Part shown: in pieces, positions 1 through 7,878 of the stretch | Layout of the letters: the number at the start of each line of letters is the position of its first letter | Position numbering within the stretch: the stretch's first letter is position 1 | Source: JAWWBS01 sp033720815 | GTDB lineage: Bacteria; Pseudomonadota; Gammaproteobacteria; Natronospirales; JAJUFS01 | Assembly: GCA_033720815.1 (NCBI GenBank) | Contig: JAWWBT010000049.1 | Coordinates: forward strand, 1 to 15,668 | Length of the DNA stretch: 15,668 bases | Direction: 5' to 3' | Notes under the pieces: generated by a model | The model's input: the letters and a program-made list of their open reading frames with translations, nothing else | Told to the model about the DNA's origin: nothing | The model's database searches: none | Translations under genes and position numbers: made by a program

Positions 1-731
1 AACAGCAACTCGAAATGAAATTCGAGCTGGTCGATGAGGCCTACCAGGAAAAGGCCGAGGCGTTGAAGGTGCTCCAGGAGAAGCTTGCGAAGAGCAAGGC
101 GTTCTGGTTCTACTTCCGTCGCAAGCGGTTGACTGACGAAGTCCTCAAGGTGGAAGAGGAAATGGCGCCGGCCATTTCGCAGCGCGAGGAATGCCTGGCG
201 GAACTTGAGCGCGTCCGTGATCGTGAACCGCCAGCATGGGAAGGCCTGAGTGTTCGTTCACGTCGCGAGATCAACCTGCAGCTGATTGCGCTCGCACAGT
301 ACCTCGTTTTGCACTTCAGCGAGAACGACATTGCCGCGCTCGCGCGGTCTACACAGTTGAAGCATCCCGGCGAATGGCGTTACGGCAGCAACGAGGAAGC
401 AACTGCGTTGTTGCGCCCGATCCGCGATATCGTTGCAAAGCTGAAGAACGATGACAGGCGCCAGGAACGCCTGCAGCGGCGTGTGAATCACCTTCGGGAA
501 ATCTGTTCCTACGAAGGCAATGCCGACACCGTTCCTGATCCGGGGTGCGTTGCGCGCATCGAACCGAGCCCGGGCAACACGAGTTCCATCGATTCGATAC
601 ATGCCGATATTCCGGTCAACGTGATCGAACAGGATTTCTGGGACCTTGCCCAGCTCATGTTGCCACCGCTGGAAAAAAGAAAGCAGGGAGGACCGTCTGC
701 CGAGGAGCTTGCTGCCCTGAAGGCGGGATGA
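1..731 (+). CDS. Unrecognised coiled-coil protein, probably 5'-truncated by the window edge
   Basis: I do not recognise this protein. The first ATG in the window is at 15 and gives 238 residues, but the frame stays open to base 1 (preceding codons read Q-Q-L-E) and no ribosome binding site precedes the ATG, so the true start probably lies to the left. Residues 1-70, counted from that ATG, are rich in Glu, Lys and Leu and look like a coiled coil; a second charged helical stretch runs around 130-165. The remainder is soluble and lacks a signal peptide or membrane segment. It stops at 729-731, 21 bases before a strong hairpin terminator. Length, function and operon partners cannot be judged without the upstream sequence. 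Codon use looks like that of its neighbours. I am confident it is coding and make no functional call. Confidence 0.7.
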   Translation, partial: QQLEMKFELVDEAYQEKAEALKVLQEKLAKSKAFWFYFRRKRLTDEVLKVEEEMAPAISQREECLAELERVRDREPPAWEGLSVRSRREINLQLIALAQYLVLHFSENDIAALARSTQLKHPGEWRYGSNEEATALLRPIRDIVAKLKNDDRRQERLQRRVNHLREICSYEGNADTVPDPGCVARIEPSPGNTSSIDSIHADIPVNVIEQDFWDLAQLMLPPLEKRKQGGPSAEELAALKAG

Positions 732-752
732 TCACTATCCCTGGTTAGGATG

Positions 753-778
753 AAAAAGGGGCCATACGGCCCCTTTTT
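753..778. terminator. Bidirectional rho-independent terminator between convergent genes
   Basis: Five A, then GGGGCC, a four-base loop (ATAC), GGCCCC and five T form a perfect 11-bp stem with a T tract on either strand. It sits 21 bases after the stop of the plus-strand gene and 18 bases after the stop of the minus-strand RND permease gene, so it can end transcription from both sides. Confidence 0.93.
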
Positions 779-796
779 CAATTGCGCCATTACGGT

Positions 797-3700
797 TTAC
801 AGGCTTGCCCGCGCGGCACGGCCTGCCTTGGCCCGCTGCTTGACGCGGCGACCCCATCGGCCGAGGTCATCGAGCATCACGTAGACCGAAGGCAGGACGA
901 TAAGCGTAATCAGTGTCGAGAAGACCAGCCCGCCGATGATGGCGCGTGCCATCGGGAAATAAGGAGGACCACCACCACCGACCGAGGTATCGCTGAGTGC
1001 CAGCGGCGTCATGCCGACAACCGTGGTGGCCACCGTCATGAGGATCGGGCGCAGGCGATCAGAGCATCCCTGGACGACGGCATCGAAACGCGTCTTGCCT
1101 TCGCGTCGCAGGTTGTTGATGTGATCAACCATGACGATACCGTTATTCACGACAATACCCATCAGGATGAGCAGCCCGATCATCGCCATGAACGAGAAGG
1201 TCGTGCCGGTCAGGGCAAAGAAGTAGAACACGCCGGCAAAGGAAAACACGATGCTGAGCAGGATGCCGAGAGGTTGCAGCAGCGCCTCGAACAATGCCGC
1301 CATCACGATGAGGATCAGCAGCACGGCGAGAATCATGTTTTCGCCCATCACGTTACGCGTGCGTTCTGCGCGGTCGAAACCCTGGCCAAAGGACCACGTA
1401 TAGCCTGCCGGCAACGCGGCGTTATCCATCATCTTCTGGATGCGTGGGCGTACTTCGTCCATGGTGGCGCCGTCTTCCAGCCCGCCCTGCAGGGTGATCG
1501 ACGTGACGCGATTGAACCGCGTGATCTGCGCCGGGCCGCGAGTAATCGCAAGGTCGGCAACGGCACTCAGGGTAATGCGATCCCCGTTCGCGGTGAACAG
1601 CGGCAGCTGCTCGAGGTCACTGATCGTCTGCTCATCGGAATTCGCGAATTCCACGCGAATTTCGATTTCGCCCGATTCGCCACGGAACTCGCGCAGGTTC
1701 TGGCCGCGCATTGCGACGGCGATCGATTGCGCAATCTCCTGGGTAGACATGCCATAGCGGAGCGCCCGGTCGCGGTCGACGATGACCTGGATTTCGCGAT
1801 CACCACCTGTCGTCTCACTGCGAACATCAGCCATGCCTTCAACACTCTCGAGGAGGCGGGCCACTTCATCGCTAAGTTCAAACAGGACTTCCGAAGACTC
1901 GCCGCTGAGGCGAATGCTGATGCCATCCTGGTTGCCGGACTGGTTGAAGTCGAAGCTCGGCTTGCCGATGGCAAGCTCCGGCAGGCCTTCGCGGATCATG
2001 TCCTGGATTTCGGAAACCGACTTGGTCGCACCTTCGTCTTCGCCCTTCAGCAGGATGGACGACTGGGCGCGGCCTTCCTCGAAATAGGTGTAGACCGAAT
2101 CAATCTCGAACTCGTCGGCATTTGCATAAAGGTATTCCTCGATCCTGTCCACGGCCGCCTCGACGGTCTCAAGGGAGTAGGTGCCATCAAGGTGATAGGG
2201 CATGAACAGTCGGCGATTCGTGTCCTGCGGGAACATGTCCTGTTTCACGAATGCGCCAAACGTCACGAAGCCACCTACCAGCACGAACAGTGTCAGGATG
2301 AATACCAGCACTCGCCGGTGCAGTGACCAGGGCAGGAAGCGTTCGTAGGCACGCTTCAGTCGCGGAATCAGCCCGCCTTCGCGTGGCGGAGGCACATCGA
2401 TGCGCGACGCGATCATCGGGATAATGGTCAACGAAATGAACAGCGAGGCAACCAGGGACACGATGATGGTTACCGCCACGTGTTCCAGGAATACCGTGAT
2501 ATCGATCTTCTCGCCAAAAATGATCGGCAGGAACACGATGATCGTGGTGAGCGTGCCTGCAGTAACCGCAGTCGAAACTTCCTTGGTGCCGACAATCGTC
2601 GATTCTTCGTCGTCAAGGCCATTGTCTTCCTGCTTCTTTCGGAAGATGTTTTCCGTGACGACGACGGCGTTGTCCACCAGCATGCCGATGGCCAGCATGA
2701 GGCCCATCATGCTGAGGATGTTGAGCGAGATACCGAGGAAATACATCGCTGCCAGTGTGATGGAGAGCGAGAAAGGCACGGCCAGCGTGACCATCAGGGT
2801 CGTCGAAACCTGTCGCAGGAAAAAGTACAGCACCACGAGCGAGAGCAGGGCACCGATGACACCTGCCATGGTCAGGTCCGTCAGTGACGTCTTGACGCTT
2901 TCCGCCTGGTTGTCCAGGAAAAAGATCTTGATGCCGCGCATCTGGGGCAGCTTGTTGATCTTCTCGATTTCAGCCATCACGCGATCGGCAACAGCCACCA
3001 TGTTTGCGCCTGTTTCCTTCAGTACCGCGATACCGATGGCATAACGCTGGTCGAGGTGGCGACCGTAAGTGCGCTCGCGACTTTCGTACACAACGTTTGC
3101 GACATCACCAATGCGAAGGTTCGGACGCAGGAGCAGGTTCTTTATGTCCTCGATGGATTCGAACTGTCCCATCGGGTGGACACGCAGTCGCCGACCCTGG
3201 TCGGTGATTTCGCCAGCGGTGATGGAGAAATTGGCCTGCTGCAGGCGCTGGTTCACTTCCGCAATGGAAACACCGTGCGCAGCAATGCGCGCCGGTAGCA
3301 GCTCGATCCGGATCTCCCAGGGCTCCACGCCTTCAAGCCGCACCTGCGACACACCCTCAAGCCGTTCAAGCCGTCGCTTCAGGTTGCGGTCGAGCAGGTC
3401 ATAGGCATTTTCCAATGCGACACTTTCGCTGGATAGACGAAGGTTGAGGATCGGCTGGTCGCTGGTCGAGCCACGGAAAACGAAGATCCGGTCGACGTCA
3501 TCCGGCAGGTTGCCGCGCACCGAGTCGATCTTGTCCATCACCTCCATGCCCTTGACGGCTGCATCGGTATCCCAGCCGAAGAACATGCCGATCTGGGCGC
3601 TGTTCTGCGTGGATGTCGAACGCATGAACTGGATGCCACTCATCGTGGCAAGCGCCTCCTCGATCGGACGCGTGATCAATCGTTCGACTTCTTCCGGTGA

Positions 3701-3862
3701 TGAACCCTGGTAAGGCACGTTGATGAAGGAGCCGGGGAACTGGATATCAGGCAGCTGCTCCAGCGGCAGCAGCCGCGAGGAGATCAGGCCGAATGCCGCC
3801 AGGCTGACGAACACCATCACGATCGTGATGGGGCGGCGCAGTGAAATCGCGGTAATGCTCAT
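797..3862 (-). CDS. RND multidrug efflux permease, second of a tandem pair (HAE-type)
   Basis: Inner-membrane proton-driven exporter of 1021 residues, close to the usual RND length of about 1020-1050. The N-terminus carries the family layout: TM1 at about 11-30, a porter region with L-P-D-I near 37-40, TM2-TM6 from about 330 to 485, a second periplasmic half, and TM8-TM12 near the end. TM4 has V-D-N-A with a single Asp at 397, where AcrB has Asp-Asp. TM10 has V-V-N-N-G (904-908), where AcrB has its relay Lys. R-L-R-P-I-L-M-T (936-943) retains the Arg and Thr matching AcrB R971 and T978. This marks a drug-type (HAE) pump of the VDN/VNN subgroup rather than a CzcA-type metal pump. GAGG lies 8 bases before the ATG. 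It starts 27 bases after the stop of the other permease gene, so the two are surely co-transcribed. Substrate unknown. Confidence 0.95.
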   Translation of the reverse strand: MSITAISLRRPITIVMVFVSLAAFGLISSRLLPLEQLPDIQFPGSFINVPYQGSSPEEVERLITRPIEEALATMSGIQFMRSTSTQNSAQIGMFFGWDTDAAVKGMEVMDKIDSVRGNLPDDVDRIFVFRGSTSDQPILNLRLSSESVALENAYDLLDRNLKRRLERLEGVSQVRLEGVEPWEIRIELLPARIAAHGVSIAEVNQRLQQANFSITAGEITDQGRRLRVHPMGQFESIEDIKNLLLRPNLRIGDVANVVYESRERTYGRHLDQRYAIGIAVLKETGANMVAVADRVMAEIEKINKLPQMRGIKIFFLDNQAESVKTSLTDLTMAGVIGALLSLVVLYFFLRQVSTTLMVTLAVPFSLSITLAAMYFLGISLNILSMMGLMLAIGMLVDNAVVVTENIFRKKQEDNGLDDEESTIVGTKEVSTAVTAGTLTTIIVFLPIIFGEKIDITVFLEHVAVTIIVSLVASLFISLTIIPMIASRIDVPPPREGGLIPRLKRAYERFLPWSLHRRVLVFILTLFVLVGGFVTFGAFVKQDMFPQDTNRRLFMPYHLDGTYSLETVEAAVDRIEEYLYANADEFEIDSVYTYFEEGRAQSSILLKGEDEGATKSVSEIQDMIREGLPELAIGKPSFDFNQSGNQDGISIRLSGESSEVLFELSDEVARLLESVEGMADVRSETTGGDREIQVIVDRDRALRYGMSTQEIAQSIAVAMRGQNLREFRGESGEIEIRVEFANSDEQTISDLEQLPLFTANGDRITLSAVADLAITRGPAQITRFNRVTSITLQGGLEDGATMDEVRPRIQKMMDNAALPAGYTWSFGQGFDRAERTRNVMGENMILAVLLILIVMAALFEALLQPLGILLSIVFSFAGVFYFFALTGTTFSFMAMIGLLILMGIVVNNGIVMVDHINNLRREGKTRFDAVVQGCSDRLRPILMTVATTVVGMTPLALSDTSVGGGGPPYFPMARAIIGGLVFSTLITLIVLPSVYVMLDDLGRWGRRVKQRAKAGRAARASL

Positions 3863-3889
3863 GCTTTCAACCTCGCTCGCTCGAGTTCA

Positions 3890-6800
3890 TCAGGCCTGCT
3901 TGCGGAAAACGGCAAGCAGGCGTTCCTTGCCTTCATCCATCACGGCATACACCACCGGGATGACAACCAGTGTGAGAAGCGTGGAGACCAGCAGGCCACC
4001 GATAACGGTAATGGCCATCGGCGCACGGATCTCGCCGCCTTCACCGACACCGATTGCCATCGGCATGAGGCCCAGCACGGTTGTCATCATGGTCATGATG
4101 ATCGGGCGCAGGCGTGACCGGCCCGCCTCGGCAATTGCCTCCTGGCGTGGCATTCCCTTGTCGCGTTGCTGGTTGATCATGTCGACCAGCACGATTGCGT
4201 TGTTTACGACGATACCTGCCAGCATCATCAAGCCGATGAAGACCACCACGCTGATGGTGGAGCCGGTGACAAAGAGGGCAACAATCGCGCCGGTCAGTGC
4301 CAGCGGAATGCTGAACAGGATCACGAAGGGGTGCAGCAATGATTCGAACTGCGAAGCCATGACCAGGTAAACCAGGAAGATGGCGAGCGCGATGGCGAAC
4401 TGCATCGACGTGAACGAGGCTTCCATGTCTTCACTCTGGCCGGTGACCTGCACGGTCGTCAGCGGCGACAGCGGCAGCCTGGCCAGGGTGTCTTCAATTT
4501 CTGCAACCGCGGTTCCAAGGTCACCATAAGCCGTATTCGCGGTGATCAGCGCCACGCGCTGCTGGCCGCGGCGGCGAATTTCCGCCGGCCCCATGGCAAC
4601 AGTGACATCGGCAACGGCTGACAGCGTCAATGGACGATCGCTCTCCGGATTCACGATGAGGTTGCGAATTTCCTCGATGGAGGCGCGCTGTTCTTCCTGG
4701 TTCCTGACCAGCACATCGATTTTGCGGTCACGCCAGGAATATTTCGTGGCGACCTCGCCGCGAACCTTGTCGACCACGGTGTCTGCAATGTCTGCAACAA
4801 CGAGGCCGAGTTGCGCGGCACGCTCATGGTCAAAACGGATCTGGATTTCCGGGTGTCCCTGTTCAATGGTGGAAGCAACGTCGGTATATCGATCGCTTTC
4901 TTCCATTGCATTGACGATCATGCGAGCCGTTTCGCGGAGCGCCGAAAGGTCGTAACCCGTTACTTCGACTTCCAGCGGCGTACTGAACGTGAACAGTTCA
5001 GGGCGGCCGAAGGTGTAATCCAGTCCGGCGCGCTTGTCGAGCGTATTGCGGAGTTCATCCATCGCGCGCTCTTCGTCCGCGCGCGTTGCGCCCGGATTCA
5101 TCACGACATTCAGCTTGCCGGTATTTTCGCCTGCCTCGGCCGGGTTGGCGTCGAGGCGATTGCCCGTGCCAGCAACCGCATAACTCTTTGCCACGCCGGG
5201 AATTGCTTCAGCGGCCTGTGCGGCGGCAGCAACAGCGGCATCGGTTTCCTCCAGCGGTGTACCAGGTTCCATCTCTATCTCGACATGGAACTCACCCTGG
5301 GACAGCTGCGGAATGAGCTCGACACCAAGTCGAGGCACCAGCAGCAGTGAACTCATGAACACTGCAATGGCAATCACCAGCACTTCTGCACGATGCCTTA
5401 GCGACCAGGACAGGGTGGGGCGGTAGACCTGGTCAAGTCGTTCGTACAGCCACTGGAAGAGTGCCACGGGGTACTTGAACAGGAAATGCCCGGCAATCGA
5501 GAAGCCCCGGCCGATGCGCAGGACGACCCACGTGATGCCGAATGCAATCGTCGTGAATACCCACTTGAGTCCCTTGAAGATGGCGAGGAACCAGCGAACG
5601 ACGCGGTATTTCGGAACCCATGGTTCTTCCAGCTCGTCGGGCAGCTCCGGATTGTGACGGCTCGGTGCGCGCAGGGACGACAGCATCGGTATAAGGGTCA
5701 GTGCCACGACCAGCGAAATCAGCAGTGCCCAGGTAATGGTCCACGCCTGGTCTCCGAACAGCTGGCCTGCAATGCCCTGTACGAACACCAGCGGGAAGAA
5801 CACGGCGATGGTTGTCAGCGTCGATGCGACGATGGCCGTGCCGATTTCACCGGTACCCCGCCGTGCTGCGGTCAGTACGTCTTCGCCCTTCTCGCGGTGC
5901 CGGGAAATGTTTTCCAGCGTCACGATGGCGTTATCGACGAGCAGGCCAACGGCCAGTGCGATACCACCGAGCGACATGATGTTCAGGCTGATTTCCATCA
6001 TGAACATGGCAATGAACGTGCCGATGATGGAAACGGGGATCGCCACCGAAATGACAAGCGTTGCCCAGAAATTCTGCAGGAAGAAATAGATCACCAGCGC
6101 TGCAAGGATGCCGCCGATGATGGCCGCGTTGACCACTTCATCAATCGCCTGGGAAATGAAGACGGACTGGTCATAGACCTTGGTCATTTCCATGTCGGAT
6201 GGTAACTGCGGTGCAACGCGCGCGACACGACGGTCGACATTGCCGGCCACGCTGACCGTGTTGGAATCGCCTTCCTTGTAGATGGCAATCTCGACTGCCT
6301 GTTCACCGTTGATGCGCGTGATGGCTTCGCGTTCCTTGAAGCCACGCCGTACTTCCGCGATGTCCTTGACGTAGACAGGGCGGCCGTCGCGCGTCGCCAC
6401 GATGCTTTCGCCGATTGCTTCGACGCTTTCGAATTCGTTGATTGTTCGAACCAGGAACTGCTGGCCACCTTCCTTCAGGCGTCCGCCGGAAAGGTTGACG
6501 TTCTCGGCGCGCAGTCGTTCCGCAACGGTTGATATGGGCAGCTTCAGCTGTGCGAGCTTGTCCTCGTCGACAAGGATCTGGATTTCATCTTCCAGGCCGC
6601 CACTGGCCTTCACGGCCGCCACACCCTCGATGGATTCCAGTTCCTTCACGAGTTGTTCGTCAGCGAAACGACGCAACTGCTTCAGCTTTTCTTCACCGCT
6701 GAGGTCAGCAACCGCATCATCCTTGAACCGGAAGCCATAACGCATCACCGGTTCCGTAGACGGATCGAAGCGCAGCAGGACAGGGCGCTCGGCATCGAGC

Positions 6801-7153
6801 GGCAAGGTGAGCTGGTCGAGCTTCTCGCGGATATCCACACCCGCGTAATCCATGTTCGTACCCCAGGTGAATTCCAGGGTTACATCGGACTGGCCGGAAC
6901 GCGATATCGAACGGATGTTACGGATGCCCTTGATGGTTCCGACCATTTCCTCGATCGGCTTGGTGATGAGGTTTTCGATTTCCAGCGGTGCCGCACCCTG
7001 AAGCTCCGTGCGCACCGTCACCGTGGGATAGCTGAGCTCCGGCAGCAGGTTGAGGTTGAGTCGGCTGTAGCTGACAAAGCCGAAGATGATCACTGCAAGC
7101 GTGATCATGAAGATGGTGACTCGGCGATCAGTGGCGATATCGACGATTTTCAT
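3890..7153 (-). CDS. RND multidrug efflux permease, first of a tandem pair, with enlarged TM6-TM7 linker
   Basis: Inner-membrane RND exporter of 1087 residues, longer than its downstream partner. TM1 lies at about 11-29, followed by L-P-E-L (37-40). TM4 carries V-D-N-A with Asp407, TM10 carries V-V-N-N-A (982-986), and R-L-R-P-I-I-M-T (1014-1021) holds the Arg and Thr of the proton relay. The extra length is largely in the stretch between TM6 (ending near 492) and TM7 (starting near 588). That stretch is about 95 residues against about 30 in the partner, and it contains amphipathic or hydrophobic patches (518-546, 551-570). AGGA lies about 8 bases before the ATG. The upstream gene is separated by a terminator-like hairpin and 65 further bases. 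Two different permeases with one adaptor recall MdtABC and MuxABC, where the permeases form a mixed trimer; that assembly is an inference here. Confidence 0.95.
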   Translation of the reverse strand: MKIVDIATDRRVTIFMITLAVIIFGFVSYSRLNLNLLPELSYPTVTVRTELQGAAPLEIENLITKPIEEMVGTIKGIRNIRSISRSGQSDVTLEFTWGTNMDYAGVDIREKLDQLTLPLDAERPVLLRFDPSTEPVMRYGFRFKDDAVADLSGEEKLKQLRRFADEQLVKELESIEGVAAVKASGGLEDEIQILVDEDKLAQLKLPISTVAERLRAENVNLSGGRLKEGGQQFLVRTINEFESVEAIGESIVATRDGRPVYVKDIAEVRRGFKEREAITRINGEQAVEIAIYKEGDSNTVSVAGNVDRRVARVAPQLPSDMEMTKVYDQSVFISQAIDEVVNAAIIGGILAALVIYFFLQNFWATLVISVAIPVSIIGTFIAMFMMEISLNIMSLGGIALAVGLLVDNAIVTLENISRHREKGEDVLTAARRGTGEIGTAIVASTLTTIAVFFPLVFVQGIAGQLFGDQAWTITWALLISLVVALTLIPMLSSLRAPSRHNPELPDELEEPWVPKYRVVRWFLAIFKGLKWVFTTIAFGITWVVLRIGRGFSIAGHFLFKYPVALFQWLYERLDQVYRPTLSWSLRHRAEVLVIAIAVFMSSLLLVPRLGVELIPQLSQGEFHVEIEMEPGTPLEETDAAVAAAAQAAEAIPGVAKSYAVAGTGNRLDANPAEAGENTGKLNVVMNPGATRADEERAMDELRNTLDKRAGLDYTFGRPELFTFSTPLEVEVTGYDLSALRETARMIVNAMEESDRYTDVASTIEQGHPEIQIRFDHERAAQLGLVVADIADTVVDKVRGEVATKYSWRDRKIDVLVRNQEEQRASIEEIRNLIVNPESDRPLTLSAVADVTVAMGPAEIRRRGQQRVALITANTAYGDLGTAVAEIEDTLARLPLSPLTTVQVTGQSEDMEASFTSMQFAIALAIFLVYLVMASQFESLLHPFVILFSIPLALTGAIVALFVTGSTISVVVFIGLMMLAGIVVNNAIVLVDMINQQRDKGMPRQEAIAEAGRSRLRPIIMTMMTTVLGLMPMAIGVGEGGEIRAPMAITVIGGLLVSTLLTLVVIPVVYAVMDEGKERLLAVFRKQA

Positions 7154-7214
7154 GGCGTTCCTGCTTCTCGTTTATTTGTTGAATGCCGGAATCGAATGGG
7201 CCGGAATAGCTTGG

Positions 7215-7238
7215 AAAAGGGGGCCGCGAACGGCCCCC
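7215..7238 (-). terminator. Terminator-like hairpin inside the efflux gene block
   Basis: Read on the minus strand, GGGGGCCG, the loop TTCG and CGGCCCCC form a perfect 8-bp GC-rich stem followed directly by four T. It lies 11 bases after the stop of the DUF2884-like gene and 61 bases before the start of the first permease gene. By shape it is a rho-independent terminator with a short T tract, so it may be partial. The permease genes would then depend on read-through or on a promoter of their own, and I could not identify a convincing one in the 61 bases between. Confidence 0.7.
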
Positions 7239-7249
7239 GAGGGTCTTGA

Positions 7250-7822
7250 TCAGTCGCGCTGGAAAAGGACGGGTTCAAAGCCGTCTATTTCTTCTGCCAT
7301 CGCCAGCTCGATCTGTTCGAGCGACGCCAGTCGCGCACATGCGGCGTCGGCAGACGCTTCGATTTTCGCCGCCTTGGCTTCAATCTTTGCCTCCAGCTCG
7401 GCTTCGTTGATGTCCCCACTGAAGAGCGCAGCGAGTACCGTGGTGGCTGTGTCGACACCGATTCCTGCAGCATCACCCGCAAGGTCGGTGAAGTCGTTCA
7501 TCGCATCCGAAAAGGTTTCGTAATACGTGTTAACCAGCACCTGGCCTTCCTGGGAAAGCGCCAGCTTTTCACCCTTGTAGAAAAGTTCGCGATCCTCGGT
7601 GATCACCATCAGCTCGCGATCATCCTCGTCACGAAGGACGATTTCGTCGTCGTTGAAATTGAAGTCGCCATTCAAAGTGACATGGCTGGTTTCGCGGTCA
7701 AGACGGTCGCACATCGGCGTGCTGCTACCGTGGTCATCGTGCGGGTGCGCCGCGAGCGGACCGGCAAGGGCGATGCCCAGCAGGATCGTACAGGCAGTGG
7801 TCAATTGCTTCGTCATGTTCAT
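7250..7822 (-). CDS. Small exported protein, probable DUF2884 (YggN-like) family
   Basis: A 190-residue exported protein of unknown function. I place the start at 7822 rather than at an in-frame ATG at 7852: a strong GGGGGGAG lies 8 bases upstream of 7822, and the signal peptide then begins properly (Lys5, hydrophobic core about 9-24, cleavage near L-A-A before His26). The mature protein would start His-Pro-His-Asp-Asp-His (26-31), a possible metal-binding end. Cys38 and Cys162 could pair. The middle (I-T-E-D near 74-77, then Y-K-G-E-K-L-A-L-S, then Q near 91-94 and an aromatic helix) resembles the DUF2884/YggN pattern of a short beta hairpin and helix. The rest is Ala/Glu-rich helix (139-180). 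The gene sits 56 bases behind the adaptor gene, so it is probably co-transcribed with it. An accessory role in efflux is inference. The family call is moderate; coding status is firm. Confidence 0.75.
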   Translation of the reverse strand: MNMTKQLTTACTILLGIALAGPLAAHPHDDHGSSTPMCDRLDRETSHVTLNGDFNFNDDEIVLRDEDDRELMVITEDRELFYKGEKLALSQEGQVLVNTYYETFSDAMNDFTDLAGDAAGIGVDTATTVLAALFSGDINEAELEAKIEAKAAKIEASADAACARLASLEQIELAMAEEIDGFEPVLFQRD

Positions 7823-7878
7823 TGTCTTTTCTCCCCCCGAGATGTCAGTCAACGGGAAATACCCTTGTGTGTTCCGGA

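Noticed and set aside
782..2326. A 514-codon plus-strand open frame opposite the second RND permease
   Set aside because: It runs wholly antisense to a well-supported permease gene; the product is rich in His, Arg, Asp and Gln with no family pattern, as expected from the reverse frame of GC-rich code.
3890..7153. Heavy-metal (CzcA/CusA) assignment for the permeases, prompted by the His-rich neighbour
   Set aside because: The TM4 and TM10 motifs and overall layout fit drug-type HAE pumps and not the metal-type pattern.
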